Shown in pieces: positions 46,507 through 60,139 of a DNA stretch of 64,000 nt; the stretch's first letter is position 1; each line of letters begins with the position of its first letter. This DNA is from Amblyomma americanum. Its lineage: Eukaryota > Arthropoda > Arachnida > Ixodida > Ixodidae. The position numbers and the translations under genes are program-made. The stretch covers positions 158,519,124-158,583,123 of the forward strand of contig NC_135498.1 in assembly GCF_052857255.1 (NCBI RefSeq), in the 5' to 3' direction. Under the pieces are notes generated by a model. The model did not search any database. It saw nothing but the letters and a program-made list of their open reading frames with translations, and was not told where the DNA came from.

Positions 46507-46821
46507 GGTGTGGTGGCAGACCCGGTTAGGGCGCTCGGCTGCTGAGCCGGAGTTCCCGGTTTCGAACCCGACCACGGCGGCTGCGTTTTTATGGAGGCAA
46601 AACGCTAAGGCGCCAGTGTGCTGTGCGATGTCAGTGCACGTTAAAGATCCCCAGGTGGTCGAAATTATTCCGGAGCCCTCCACTACGACACCTCTTTCTT
46701 CCTTTCTTCTTTCACCCCCTCCTTTATCCCTTCCCTTACGCCGCGGTTCAGGTGTCCAACGATGTATGAGACAGATACTGCGCCATTTCCTTTCCCCAAA
46801 AACCAATTATTATTGTTATTA
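46507..46821 (+). mobile_element. Ruka-type SINE (ATT-tail type)
   Basis: Nearly identical over the body to 20145-20456, with a damaged A-box region (GTGGTGGCAGACCCGGTTAG) but a kept B box GGTTTCGAACCC. The tail CAATTATTATTGTTATT ends at about 46821. Confidence 0.88.
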
Positions 46822-49800
46822 CCACTGCGATCACGTGGTGATAGGTTAATCGCACATCGGCAGGAGCCCGGACTACTGTAATGGCGGTGCGCAACATACC
46901 AGCCTGGAGTGATCAGGGGCGTTATACAATGCTCCAAAGTTTATAGGAGAGAAGAAGAAAACGCTGTTAAAACTGCGGCGACGTCGAGAATACTCAGTGA
47001 GATGCACTGACCAAGAACACGAAGTCTTAGAGCTAGTGACTTTTGTCGGCCATATATGTACATTTTGAGTGTGCCAATTATAGCTCCTTTGTCAAATAGA
47101 CGTATAAACAGTTGTGCGCCTGAGAAAACGACACAAGAATTTAAGATGCATATTTTCGACATGAAAATGTTGCTTTCCCCTCGTAATCAGCGTCTGCAAA
47201 CCTGGTTATTCCAGACGCGACGGCTGCCCGCCACCTGGGCAAGTAATTCGAGATGAAAGCCCAAGGTTAGTTTTAAACACAACACGTAAAATAAAAATGG
47301 CGGTTTTCGTCAGCTATAAAATATATCCGCAGCCATTTTTTCCTGGTAACAACGCTGCCTTACCAGCATGGCAGCGTCATTGCCCGCACAGTGACCGACT
47401 GCCTATTCAAAATATCTCGAGAGATGATGAAAGGGCAGGGTTTAACCGTGCTAGAAACGGTGACTATATAGTTGCAAGAGAAAACAAAAATTAACGCATC
47501 TCAAGTTTCTTCTAATGAAAATATCCCCTTGTAGGCTTTGTAATTCCGCTTAGTCCTCCTCATAAAATGTAGTATATCCACTCTCGGCCGACTACCAAAA
47601 GCGCTAGGCACAGCGACAACGTTTTACCACAGCACCTCGCGACTACAGGCTCCTCTGTGGCTTTCTCTATCAATTTAAAAACAAACTCCTGTCAGAACCG
47701 CGTGTTCTGCGCTTCTAACTGCCGACATCGGAAAGCTAAACAAGAATACGACAATATTTTTGTGGTCGTTTCTGAGAGTAGACTGTCCCCTTCATTTTAG
47801 AGCAGTGCTCTACAGCAGGACGCGAAACCACCTCGAGCGGTTCAATTTAACGCAAAACGGAAAAAAGAAACGCTTCAACAAACGTATGTACACGGCAACC
47901 TCGGCAGCGCCAACAGCCTCGTCTTTACCGAGACAAACGCGGCAACAGCTCTGACAGGAGCAAGGCAACGAGGTAAAGGCGGAAAAACCAGCACGGGTCA
48001 GCCGCAAGTGCGCAGAAAACACCGAAGATCTCATTTGGAATGCAGGGCAAAGCCTGCAGAAGCGCGTGAACGCAAACAGAAAAGCGCTCGCACAGTATAG
48101 GACACCGACGACGACCACGACGAAAAGAACAAGCTCGCCGACTTCACTATACGCCCCCACCCATCCCAAGAGGACGACAGTTTCATCTTGCCGGTGCATG
48201 GCGCCAGCGTCTACGTCGACGAGTTACAAAAAGCATAAAGACTAAATAGGAAAACAAATGACCTGCACGCGCGCGCTTGACAGATATAATTCCTCGCTTC
48301 GTTCTTTTTCTTGCGGAGACTGCGGTGCATCATCAGCCCGCGCTTAGCGGTCAAGAGGGCATGCACGCGATCCCCGATATAGCGAGACGGCTCGCCCATC
48401 CTTTTTACTCCGACGCTGGTAAGACCGCAACGAACACTAACGTAATTCATGGAGACAGTGCGCCGGGTGATAAGGGGAGAAAGCGGAGATCGAACGCCAG
48501 TGCCACCGCTGAACGAAAGAGGACGCCCCGGCATGCACGATGAGGGAAGGACGCGTCGACGAAGACGAATGGAGGCAGGCAGAAGAGCGTGTTGGCTGGC
48601 CCTGCATGGGGCAGGCACGTGGCAAGAATGATGACTTCGGACCCGAGATATATGCCACGACGAGGAAAGAACCGATGTCTGTGCGGGAGAGGGCGAGGTT
48701 GGTTATAGACTGTTGGTTTGGAACGGGAAGAAGTGCTCGGGTAAACAGGGTGGTAGGGGGCGGAGAGGAGGTGTAAGATGGCACGAGAACTACGTCACAG
48801 GACTACCGAAAAATGTTGCGCGAAGAAAAAGAAGGATAAAGCAAATCAGTCTAAGGTAAGCGCAGCTTTTTCATTTCCTTTTTTTTCACCTTTTTTCATC
48901 CAAATTTGCGTCTTCTTCACAAAATTATCCAATTACTCCACTCCTTACCCATGTGTGCGTTTGTATCAACAATGTACACTGGCCAATTCCCAACCATGGA
49001 TACGTGCCATTCAGCCAGAGGCCATCATCATCATCATCGTCAAACACAGCCAACTAAACGCGTACGCATACAGCCATACGGCGAAAATCACGCGGTGATG
49101 AACGGTGCCTGACACTCAAAGCCCGCGCTCACGTAATTTTTGCGTCTTTCCTTTTTTTTTTTTGCGCGGATGTGACGTACCCAGAACAAATACAGCTTTT
49201 TATCCCACCAATAAACTGCGTGCATTTCTGTGTCCATTATCAACGACAAGAAATAAACTTCGCTGCCCTTAGTGAAGTCGTGTTGGCTGCGCCAAGACCA
49301 CAGGCCAACGCCGCATCCAAAGGTTGTCCCGGAAATCGCTCGTTTAGCATCACCACTGGTCAACGAACGCAGATTTGTAACGCGTGCGTGTTGTTTTGAT
49401 TTTTTTTCTTTCAACTCCGTACATATTTTCTCATCCCCTCCCCCGATTTTTCTTTCGCTTTGCAGGACGAAGCCACTGCTGCTACGAAGCCCGACATTTC
49501 GCTTGTTCTGTTGCCATGGCTTAGAGTAAGCGAAATTTCGTCTTATCCGCCACTTGCGGAGGCACCGCGGATGACGCGAACACTCCAGCTGTTGGCAAAG
49601 TGCACAACGGCTCCGTTCAGTAATGAGGAAAAGGCTTGCGAGGTAGGGAAATAAACGCCAGCTCTTTTAAAAGTCAGCGTAAACGAATGCATTGGTGCCG
49701 TTACGACAGACACTTAAGCACCGCTTAGTTTATTCAGAACTTAAGTCAGAAACTTAGGTCAGAACTTCTAGAATACGGCGGTCAGTGTAACCCTTTAAGT

Positions 49801-50510
49801 GACAAATTAATATCGAGTGGGGAAGAAGGATGGCAATTTGAGCAATTTAAAATTTTCGCTTTTTTTCTGTGCCTATAAGAAAGGCGCCAAGAGTGGAGAG
49901 AAAATTTCCCACCCTCCAATGTCATTAATTAACCTATGTGATTTCAGTCGGCTTCTGGTATGTGTCCCCGTCATGACTTATCACTGCTCTCAGGGCGTCA
50001 TCGGCAATCATTTGACTTTTTTCTTGCCAGAAGCCGTAACGTTAACAAGTGCGCATATATGAAGCCTTCTGAAGCCCCCAAGCTTGCAAATATACCTGGT
50101 CAAAAGCAGAATAAGTGGTCACACGCCACTGCCCATATTCTCCACTGCCATTTTGCACCATCAAACCAAGCCACGAATTACCAATCCACACCGCACCGTA
50201 TGAGGGCGTCAGTGCCAAAAATTACCTGCACAAAGCTCTTGGTGCGTTAAAAGTTATTTTGCGCTTGAGGAAGCCGTTTTACAGGCTTCTAAAGGGTGAC
50301 ACTTACCACGCAGAAATGCTTTGCTCTTTTCCACTTCTGCTCAAAATACCAGACAATCGTACTGAAGGCGTCATCGATGATGCGATCAAGGAATGACAGC
50401 TCACTATGTCGTGATCCACTTTTGCCCTGGAGACACCTTCTTCATTTCACTCTATACTGTGGAGATTTCGTTCACATACGAACAGTTAACATGCAGCTCA
50501 AGCCATCCGC
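46822..50510. other. Unassigned DNA
   Basis: 3.7 kb without a recognised gene. Some CAT/ATC repeats occur at 49023-49038 (CATCATCATCATCATCG). Overlapping frames at 47810-48199 and 48211-48784 show no domain. Confidence 0.45.
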
Positions 50511-50919
50511 GTATTGTCAAGTTCTGATGACGACAGCCCGGCGAGCAGGGAGACAGCCAAGAGGGCTTTCAAACAAAACTCTTTATTTCGGCTGACTTGC
50601 GCCCAAAGAGAACTCGGCGGCGGCGTAGCAACAAGCGTGCTCGGCGGTCGTCGAACAGAACGCCCGCCGCTGTCGGCCGTGCTCAATTTAAAGCTGACAG
50701 CGAACTTTCGAGACACGCGTGCAAAGTTACCACAGCATTCTGGAACAGCGTAGAATCGGCTCCGCCTGGATGCGATCAATCGAGTTAAATCTGGTCGCGT
50801 CTTGCCAACAAAGCGATAAAGTCTGGTGCGGGTAGCTTTGAAGAATGAACAAACAATCAGTACAGTGATTCGCGGCAGTATTGTTGCGGTCGTTTGCACG
50901 ACGTTTACACAAACTTGAT
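50511..50919 (-). mobile_element. LTR-like dispersed repeat, copy A
   Basis: A 409-bp unit read on the minus strand, related to 52943-53334 (+). Shared landmarks are TGCCGCGAATCACTGTACTG, CTTTATCGCTTTGTT, AGCTTTAAATTGAGCACGGC and CGAAATAAAG. AGCCATCCGC occurs immediately on both sides (50501-50510, 50920-50929). Ends are GTATTGTCAAGTT...AACTTGAT. The poly(A) signal near one end resembles an LTR, but a 10-bp duplication does not fit one. Confidence 0.65.
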
Positions 50920-50929
50920 AGCCATCCGC

Positions 50930-52942
50930 AACGCTGCGTGTTGTCCTGATTACTTTTAATTGCGCGACAAACAGGGAAGTAAATTAATTCGTTTTTTTTT
51001 ATAGCCATGTCTATACACTCTTCCGCTGTTGTCCAGAAAAGCGCCAAAACTGTTTCCCTCCTCGAACTACCCTTGCCCCACACTCTTTTGTCCCTGAATC
51101 AACGAATGACCCACGCGCTGTCGTCACTGGCGTCGTTCGTTTATGTCGTATACCGGTACGGATCAAGACGAAATAAAGCTCACCCGATCGCTTTCACCCA
51201 CCCGAAAGCTACGCTGTATACAGAATAGCTAAAGGATTACAGCAGAGGAAATGTATAAGGTAGCTTCGAACAGACAGGCCTTCTGTTGCGAATTGCCAAA
51301 GATATTATCGAGGCATGAGAGTGAATAAACTGCATTCGGCGCGGAACAGAGGAAGCTCGTATACCGTGCTTCTGAACCTGAAGCGTGGCGTACGCTTCGA
51401 AGAAAGCGCGTACGCGCCATGAATTTTAATGCTGCAACTGTTATCGTTGCCTCGGACGGTCCTCAAAGCTCAGCGCTTGGCTCGATCCTCACGTTTAGGA
51501 GCCCATTTACTAGCGACGGTCTTGAATTTGAGCCTGGAGGTCATTTTTACTATCTACCCAGATGATACTAGGTAGTATGCATTCGGCCGGAGGCACTTTT
51601 AAAAGCTTGGACAGCTGTTATAGAGCAGTCTGGTTAATAAACTGGGGGCCCTGTCTGACGCCTTTTCCAGCACCGCTGTAGAGAAGGAAGAAACACGGCG
51701 AGACGTTTTTCGTCGTAGAAATGTGAATTCCTGCCCTGCATCCACTTTTTGTGAAGAACACAGCGACTGCAAAATTATTTAAAGTCACTGAGCGTACAAT
51801 AAAGTAAACTACGTTCGCTTAGATTAGGACGCGACTTATCAAACATTAAAAAGCGCCTAGAGTTGCATTTCACGTCGCGTCATCATCGTCGAGCCACAAC
51901 TACGCTCGTGCAACGCTCCTGAGTACAGCCGGCCTCGTGTAACTTCGAAAGAATTAAATATCAACACTAAGTGATTCCTCGCATAACTAATGGGGGCGAA
52001 GCAAACCAGTGCTCAGCCAAGCTTTATAACATCAAATCTGAGGTGCAATATACAACAGACTGGCACCTTTCAAGCATCACACTGAGAAACGAAACAACAA
52101 GTACATTGCGTTCACACCATTCCGATGAAGCGACGTTTGCTATAGCTATACGACCCACGAAAAGCAACAACAGCCACAAAGCACTTGTATTAGCTCACCT
52201 GCAGCGCGCACCACCTACGGCCGGCATTGCATTAGCAAACTTTAAAATCAGCTGATGTAAGCGGGTATTGTCCTTCTAACGCTATATTAACACACACCCT
52301 TGAAAGTTACACTCTAAATACCATCGTTACAGACTCCGTGCGCTGCACCTGCCAGCAAATTTATACGTTCCATTCATTTAACGCTAGCATGATTACTGCG
52401 TTACTTCCGGCATCGTACACCATGCATGTCACGAGCGATTTTCCGTGTATGCATTTTGTTGTTGGCTTTTGTTGCACGTTTTGTTAATACTTTTCCCTGT
52501 TGTCCGCAAACGTAAAATACGATACTGTCATTCTGTTATTGCACACAGCGGGTGCCTCGTTTCAATGACACGAGTGTGTCGCGGGCGACACGACCGCCGT
52601 ATCTGCCTTTGCGCTCTGGTACGGGGAACATAACCGGCTCTCTAACGCTTTTCCCACGTTTTTCGGATCCATTCACTGCAGGGGAACAAAGGCGTCGCGA
52701 CTATACTAAACAAACAGATTAACGCAAGAAGCGGAGGATGCAGTAGTTTTGAGCGGTGTTTCGCAACAATCCGGAATGAAGTTAACAGCAGTGGAGCCTT
52801 CTCTTTGAATCGAATCATATTTAGTTTGTCGTCTTGCAAAGTAGAATGGAGCGGCCACATAAATATTCATCTGAGGTGCATATAATTAAGCGCTCGTCGA
52901 GCTGCCCCAACTCATTCCTCATCCTTTAATCATAATGTAATA
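50930..52942. other. Unassigned DNA
   Basis: No recognised feature across about 2 kb. Confidence 0.45.
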
Positions 52943-53334
52943 ATAATGCCGCGAATCACTGTACTGTTTCCTTGTTCATTCTTCAAATCTACCGCGCCGC
53001 GCCTTTATCGCTTTGTTTGCGATGCAAGACGCGACTAGATTTATCTCGATTGATTGCATCCAGGCAGAGCTCACTCTACATTATTCCAGAACGTTCTAGT
53101 AACTTTGCAGCTTTATCTCGAATGTTCGCTATCAGCTTTAAATTGAGCACGGCCGACAGCGGTGGACATTCTGCACGACTACCATCGAAGCACGCCTGAT
53201 GCTATGCCGCCGCCGCCGAGTGATTCAGTCAATTGTGGGCGCAAATCAGACGAAATAAAGCGCTTCGTTTAGACGCCATTTTTCGCTGTCTTTCTGCTCT
53301 CTGGATTGCCGTCACCACTACGTGAAAATAATAA
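52943..53334 (+). repeat. LTR-like dispersed repeat, copy B
   Basis: Inverted, more diverged relative of 50511-50919. It contains ATTCCAGAACGTTCTAGTAA, GACGAAATAAAGCGC and the homologous ends as far as TGAAAATAAT. No flanking duplication was found. Confidence 0.65.
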
Positions 53335-53446
53335 TCATTATATTAAGATAACTAAAAAATGACACAATTTTTGCCTAAAATATATTGACGTGCGAAAGCA
53401 CCATTGCATGAACGATAACGACGATAATGAAGACACAAAATTATCT

Positions 53447-53565
53447 GTCTTCGCGCCGCAGGTGGAAGTTGATGAAGGCGACGATGTGCAATGCACAGCC
53501 CGAGAGTGTGTTCCAGTTGTGTGCCATCGCTTCACAGGCAACAACAACAACAACACGAGGCGTGC
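53447..53565 (+). repeat. Dispersed repeat, copy 2 (partner of 17383-17475)
   Basis: Carries TTCGCGCCGCAGGTGGAAGT and GATGAAGGCGACGATGTGCA. A (CAA)n tract follows at about 53539-53553. Confidence 0.6.
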
Positions 53566-53689
53566 TCAGCTAGGAATGTGTGTCCGCATTGCGGAATTGT
53601 ATGCACGCACGTAAAGCATTTGGTAGCTCAGCGGGATTGATTTACACGCAATAAAGAAAAAAAAACTACGCTGAGAGCATATAGTGTTC

Positions 53690-53780
53690 ACCAAGCACTG
53701 GCCAGCGACGCTGGTCTGTTCGCGCCGCCACGGGTTCGAATCCGAGTCGTACCAACATTTGTTGCGTTTTCTATTTATTT
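53690..53780 (+). mobile_element. tRNA-like SINE head fragment
   Basis: ACGGGTTCGAATCCGAGTCG is a good pol III B box with a tRNA-like 3' flank, followed by a T-rich tail. The A-box side is split by an A-rich stretch, so the assignment is weak. Confidence 0.4.
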
Positions 53781-55141
53781 CACTTGGCAGAAACCAACAA
53801 ACATCGTAAGATACTTGGCACAAACTGACAAACATCGCAGGGTGTTGCCCGGGGGTTTACCCATCGGAAGAGTGCTTAGGCGCCAATTAGAAAAAGCATT
53901 TCTTAGAAGCCAGCAATTCTCGCTGAGAAATTATTCGAAATTCCGCCCCATTCAACATTTTTGTCCTACGATTGTGTTGTGCTCATAGTGCCAGTGCAAA
54001 ATGATTTGAAATTCACAAGCACGCATTCCACCAGCCGGGCACCATCGAAACTGCACCCACAAAGTGAATAACAGCGTTCGCGTAATTTCATCATGCGCCT
54101 GCTTTCGCTGACGCCGCCGCGAGAACGCATTGCGAAGCAAACAGGAAACACGCGAAAACTGTTGCTCTTTAAAGGTAGCTACGGCGCAAGCAGATCGAAT
54201 AAGGAATAAACAGAGAGAGTAATCGTCCGCCGCGCTGCTACAGACGTCTGCAAAGAAGGTTGCGTGAGGGAAAAACGCGCGGCGTATTTATATTGGCAGC
54301 AAGCGGCAAATAAAAAAAAAAACAAAGGCACCGGCACTTTCAACACCCCCTGGCATTCCAGCAGGTGTGACTTGCAACATTCATGGCTGGGCGCGCATCG
54401 GAACGCGCGCCGACCACACTCCGAGCAGAAGTCGGCACTGCTCAGACAGCGGGCAAATGCCGGGGCTGCACGCCTCGTCTGATCCGATGCGCCGATGAAG
54501 AAGAACCGATGTTTCCGGTCTTGGGGAGCGGGCGCGAAGAAAACACACGCGTCGCCAGCATACGTAAGCACTTACGAGAGCGATTCTTCCTAGCGGCCAG
54601 GCGTGCTCCGCACATCGAAAAGTCTTGCTCCACTTCACTTTGCACACAGAGACACAACCTGCCTTTCTGCGAACTACCGCCGACTGATCAAAAGCAGTCC
54701 TTCTGCTGCGACTTCGCGATCAAATGATCCGAAAAAAAAAAATACCTGCATAACGAGAGAACGCCAGTGCTCATGGCGAAAGCAGGAATTGGTGAGGGCG
54801 AGAAAGGCTCGCACACCTAATATCGACGGTGACACGCACTCTATAAACGGGCCACTGCCCTGCTTTTGCGCCGCAAGTGGCACTATACTATATTCCCCCT
54901 ATATTATTCCGCACCCATGCAGACACGGCCTCATTCCACACCGCGTTTGTACGCGCGCGGACGGAAGACATCAAGGTACGTGTTTGAGGGTTCAGCGAAT
55001 AATCACTGTTCGGCAGCTGCCATTGGTCCACGGACACGCCCTGCGTTGCAGCCCTCATGACCTCTACTTTCATGAACGCATTTCGATGGAGGGCGATTTG
55101 AGATAAGATCATGCAAAGGGTGACTGGTCAATGTCTTTACT

Positions 55142-55143
<2 letters not shown>
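53781..55143. other. Unassigned DNA
   Basis: No recognised feature; frames at 54179-54727 overlap on both strands. Confidence 0.45.

Positions 55144-55220
<77 letters not shown>
55144..55220. repeat. (TA)n microsatellite
   Basis: About 38 TA units. Predicted proteins of alternating Ile-Tyr here are artefacts. Confidence 0.97.
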
Positions 55221-55223
<3 letters not shown>

Positions 55224-57527
55224 CGATGGATGTCTGAAAAGAAAGGATCTGCATATTTTAGTGTAGGAAAAAAAAATTATCTTCAAGCTGAAAAAATTAT
55301 TGGTCATGTTGTTTTCGCCAACCTTTCGGCAACTGGAAATCTATTATTACGAGGAGATGCCCGAAAATTTAAACAGGTTATCTGTCACTGCTGCAGTGCA
55401 CGCCCAGTTATTCTGGCCGCTTTTTTACGTTTCTTCTTTTTCCAAAAAACTTCTAAAAATGACGAACGGACTGTTTGTTTTTTTTTGCTAAATGTGGATC
55501 GCTTTATCCCAAAGAAATATAAGCTGTCACCACGAAAATTTAACGCTGCTTTTTGCACGAATTTACTCATTAAATAATATAAAATTATTTCAGATACCTT
55601 AGCAGATGGCGAAATAATTATTCGCAAAACTTCAACAAATTTATCCCGGAGTCACAAGAACTTAGAATGGTGGTGAGAAAGACATCTTTGATATTTTTCA
55701 TATTCAGAGCAGATACTTCGCACTATATGCGTATTCATAAGCATTAAATGCGTGCTGCATAATACTGCTGGTGTAGCAGGTACAGCTAATGCGGCCCTAT
55801 TTTTCACACACTGCGGTTTTTGCCAACTTTAGTTACGAATAACTTGAAATATCTTTGCAACCAAAAAAAATGTCAACTTTTGTACAGTGCATTTATATTT
55901 GCGTACACTGCATCCAGTTGTTCTTGACGTTTCCTCAATGTTTTTTTTTTTAATTCCGAGAACTTGAATCACGGAAACAGCTTTTGCTGTGTTCGGATAT
56001 TTTTATCGTGTAAAAAAAATAAACTACAATCACTACCTAGTTTACGAAGCGCTTTATGCAGACCTATCTACTAAACGAAATCAAATTCACTGATATGCCT
56101 GTTGCCGATAAGAAATGATTACTAGGCAAACTTCAAGAAACAACAGAACTGCGAAGATTTTGGATTACGATTTAAGAAATGGGGAGGGGGGTTACGTCAT
56201 TTTTATGTCATAAATGCAGTTGGTCGGAATTATAGGACTATTCATAGGCATTAAAGCGCGCTGATTGTCGCAGTTTTGTTGCTTAATTAGCCGCAGTACG
56301 GTGCGTCCGTTGCTACTGCAAGGAGAAGCCAGGAATTTGGCGAGATCTGGGCACACTACTACAAGGCGTTAAAAGAGTCACGCTTGTCTTCGAGTCTTTG
56401 TTGTCCTGCATTCTGAGCGACAGAAATGTAAATCTCCGGATGTATGTGCTACGCCAGTCGGAGAATTGGCGACCTGTCACCTAGTGCTTAAAGTTAACGC
56501 GCCAATTATGGAGATTTCGCACATTATGTTGCCAATTTGTTTAACTCTTAACTGTCTGTGTTCAAAAAGAAGCTGCCGGTGTTTTATACATGTTGCAAAA
56601 GATGGGTTCCTTCGCAACCGCAAGGTGTGTCGAGCAGTACAGAAGGTCCACATTAGACGTGCTTCATCTGCCGGCACTATTACGCAACGTGCATACAACT
56701 CTTATCAATAATTATATAGCGCGGAATACCTGCACAGAATAGGAAATTTTATTAAGAATATTTTTCACTTATTCCTCACCCTAAATCTTTGTTCTGTGGT
56801 TTCTTGAAGTATTTCCTTATCCGTAAAGAATATATCAGCAAATTTGCCATAGTTTAGTAAATAACTGTGCATAAACTGCAGCCCGTGTAAAATTGCCATA
56901 GCTTTATCTCTTTTCTTATATAAAGGCCTTCAAAGTTATGAAAAGAAAACTTCGTGTGTGCCAAACTTGCCAAATTTCATGAAAAAGTAAAATTTAGAAA
57001 ATGACAGAAATAACTAATTGGATGCATTCACAGTAAATAGAAATGACACATTAAAATTTTGCGGCATTTCCTTACACGCTCTTTCAAGTTTTTCGTAACT
57101 AAAGTTAGCGAAACTGCAATGCATGTAAAAAGTCTCATTACAACACGTGACGCATCTACTACACCAGTAATATTACGCAACATGTGCTTAATGATTATGA
57201 ATATACACATAGTGTATAGTCGACCCAGTCAAGACATACAAAAGAGCCGGTTCTAAAATGCAACAAATTTTTTTGCCGTCCTGTCGTTACGACCGCTTTT
57301 TCTACAGTGTTGGCAATTAAGTTGTCTGTTGCCGCGACAGAAATCGCTCTGTCGTTACGACAGGGCACTGCGCGATACTACTGAAAATCTTGTCATGACA
57401 AGAATTCATGTAAGGTCCCAAAATATTACAGAAAATGTGCTTTTTGACAAGGAATATCTGGCTGAATATCAAAAATGTAAAAAAAGAAACATTTTTTATT
57501 CGCTATCAAAATCACTGTCTAACCACT
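55221..57527. other. Unassigned AT-rich DNA
   Basis: 2.3 kb of AT-rich sequence, nothing recognised. Confidence 0.45.
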
Positions 57528-57715
57528 GGTCACCGTCACCTAGTGGTTACAGCACCCACCTCGCATTCGGGACGTGCGGTAGGTACTGAGCTCATACGTC
57601 GGAGGTTGTATTTTTACCGCTGGTTGCTCGAAGTAGCAGCTTCACTCAAGTGTGCCCGGTTGTGGGCTTGCGGACGGCGACGCCAACGGCTCATGAACTG
57701 AGGAAAGAGCTAAGA
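57528..57715 (+). mobile_element. SINE-like unit, tandem copy 1
   Basis: Begins CCACTGGTCACCGTCACC and reads TAGTGGTTACAGCACCCACC (A-box-like). It ends with GGACGGCGACGCCAACGGC and AGAACAGCTAACGCTGCA. The same start and end motifs recur in the next unit. Confidence 0.6.
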
Positions 57716-57731
57716 ACAGCTAACGCTGCAA

Positions 57732-57982
57732 CCACTGGCCACCGCAGAGGGGGCCTAGGGGTTAGGGCGTCGGCATCGTATTCGGCAGGTGCTGGGAAGT
57801 GCAGGAGGTGCTAGAGTGATATATGCTGAGCTAGTAGGTAGGAAAAGCATTTTTACCGGTAGATCGGTGATTGGAGGTGCATTCACCAGAGGGCGCTCAC
57901 TACGGATTCGGATGGATATATGCGGACGGCGCCGCCGACGCCACGCTTTTAAAGCACCAGCTGAGAACAGCTAACGCTGTAA
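57732..57982 (+). mobile_element. SINE-like unit, tandem copy 2
   Basis: Begins CCACTGGCCACCGCAGAGG, reads CTAGGGGTTAGGGCGTCGGC (A-box-like), and ends GGACGGCGCCGCCGACGCC and GAGAACAGCTAACGCTGT. Diverged from copy 1 in the middle. Confidence 0.6.
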
Positions 57983-60139
57983 AAGAACATCCACTAAAGA
58001 ACTTCACAGCGTCGCGATGGAATAGCAGAGGAAAGTGACGGGGCATACAGGGGTCGGAATAATCACTGTCCGCACCGTAACTGCCTGTAAATGAGGAAGT
58101 TGCCTGGCGGGCGGAGTGGGTGGCGAGGACAGCGATAGGCGAGCAGAATGCGCGAGGCCGGTTTCCACCGTGTGGGCCAGCCTTCGGAACAGGAGTCGAA
58201 CTTCAGCACTGACACTGAGTCGAACACGGACAACGCTGAAGCGTGGACTGCTCTGAAAGGGACCGCGGAGCTATATAGGGGTTACCAACACTCCAACGAT
58301 GAAAGTCCGGACTGGGTATATACGTGATGGGTAGTTTACAATATAAAAGAAAGCAATAATTACGCCTAACTAATGGAACCTACTAAGAGTACCACGATTT
58401 GAAGTAACATCTCCCTCTTACCACTTTCATAGCGATTATTTGTGATACTGTCTTATTTGAGCAAACTACCCATCTGACACTTACTGCCTCTTGCAAAACA
58501 TTGTCCTACATGAATATTCACTCGCAGAAATCCCCGCATTTTAGGCGCAAACCGCAAGCCGGAAGCACCTCCGACTTCTCTTATCTGGCCTTAAGCTTTT
58601 CAGAACAGAAAACGCTGCTCTCATGAAGGCATTGCCGAGTGGTACAGAAACGACAAAGCTTGACGAAATGTGTGCAGTTCCAATGGTATATGTTGGTTGC
58701 GCACGAGCAACTGGTACGCTCTGGTTGCTGGTGAAACTCGCCAGACCGCAAAAACTCAAGTCAGGACAAATGCGGGTCCCTACATAGCTAAGCCAGGGCT
58801 ACAAATCCTTTTGGCGCAAACTTGGGACGACCCGGAGACCGCCCTATACGTACGGGTGATCCAAACTCTTCACTCTTGCCACTGCAAGCAACAGCGACTG
58901 AACGTGACACTTGGAGAATTTGAGCCTAGGATGTAGCGCAGCTGCCGTCAAGCCCCGGCGACGCACTCCGGGCAGGCGGAGTGTGCGCCTTAGCAGCGCC
59001 ACGCGGCTCGTCTTTCATATGCAGCCGCCGATATCCCACGGTCCTTATGCGCTGGTGGCGTGCAATGATCGATCGCCCAGCAAACGGCAACGCAACCGGA
59101 GGTGTGGATATGGATATTTCCTACGCTCAGGCTCCCTCCATACCATGAACGCGAAGAGTATTCGCAGGCCGCTGTGAACTGTAGGTCTGTGCAAACAAAC
59201 AGACCTCAAAGGAGGCAAATAGCAAGAAAAATAGATTGCACCGGCGATTGGAGACACTCAAAACCTCGCTGAAGACTGCCATTATGTGCTGTACCCTTCA
59301 CGGCTTCCGCTTTACCGTGAACACAGCCCTAGCTAGATCGAGCGAGACGCCGACGAAGCCGTCAACCGAATAGACAAAAGTTCCGCACGGAGCCAGCTCC
59401 AGCTACAAAACAGAGAGGTCCAGAACAGCCAATGGAAGAAAGTGGTAAGGACATCAAATTAAAGCCGCCAGCAGAAGCCAGAGCCCAGTAGACACAAAAA
59501 GGAGGAAGAGGCACGCGCAAGAATCTAGGAAGCGAAAGGCGCTGGTCACTCGAGCCCTTCTGAAAGAGAAGTGAACAAAGCTCTTCCTCATGCAGTCTAA
59601 TCAAAAGGACCGGAGCACGCCGGCAAAGGACTGCGGAGGACAATCCCCGATGAAACGACCGGAATGATCTTGGTGCAGCCATAAGCGGATCAGGCGCGGG
59701 CAGCCAATTGAGCAGACTGGTCAAGGCAGTGCAATGTCGTATGTCATTCAGAATGGGTATAACGAAGGGAAAGTTGAGGAAATAACTTCCAATGCAACCA
59801 CAGTTTGCCGATTTCTGACATAGATTCGATTTTTTTTTTAGCCACGTTATTCGGCTTCAAACGCCACATCTCTTATAGGCAAGCCCCTTTAAAACGAAGT
59901 ACACCGCACGCAAACGAACGAACATTGGTGCAAGCCAAACGGAAATGAAAACAATGTGGTTAGCTTTAAGAGACAGAAAGAGAGCGGAGTGGGTCAGGGA
60001 TCCAACGCGGGTTAAAGGGCGAAACCAAGAAGAAATGGGCTCGGCCGTGTTATGTAGTGCGAAGGCAAGGTAACCGAATGCAGTGGTTTCTAAAAAGGGG
60101 GGGGGGGGGGGCAAATGTCGCAGGGGGTCAGCAAAGACT
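57983..60139. other. Unassigned DNA
   Basis: Two kilobases with no recognised gene; a 15-G run lies at 60097-60111. Confidence 0.45.

Noticed and set aside
55131..55577. 148-residue frame through the TA repeat
   Set aside because: Alternating Ile-Tyr from a microsatellite; the rest has no motif.
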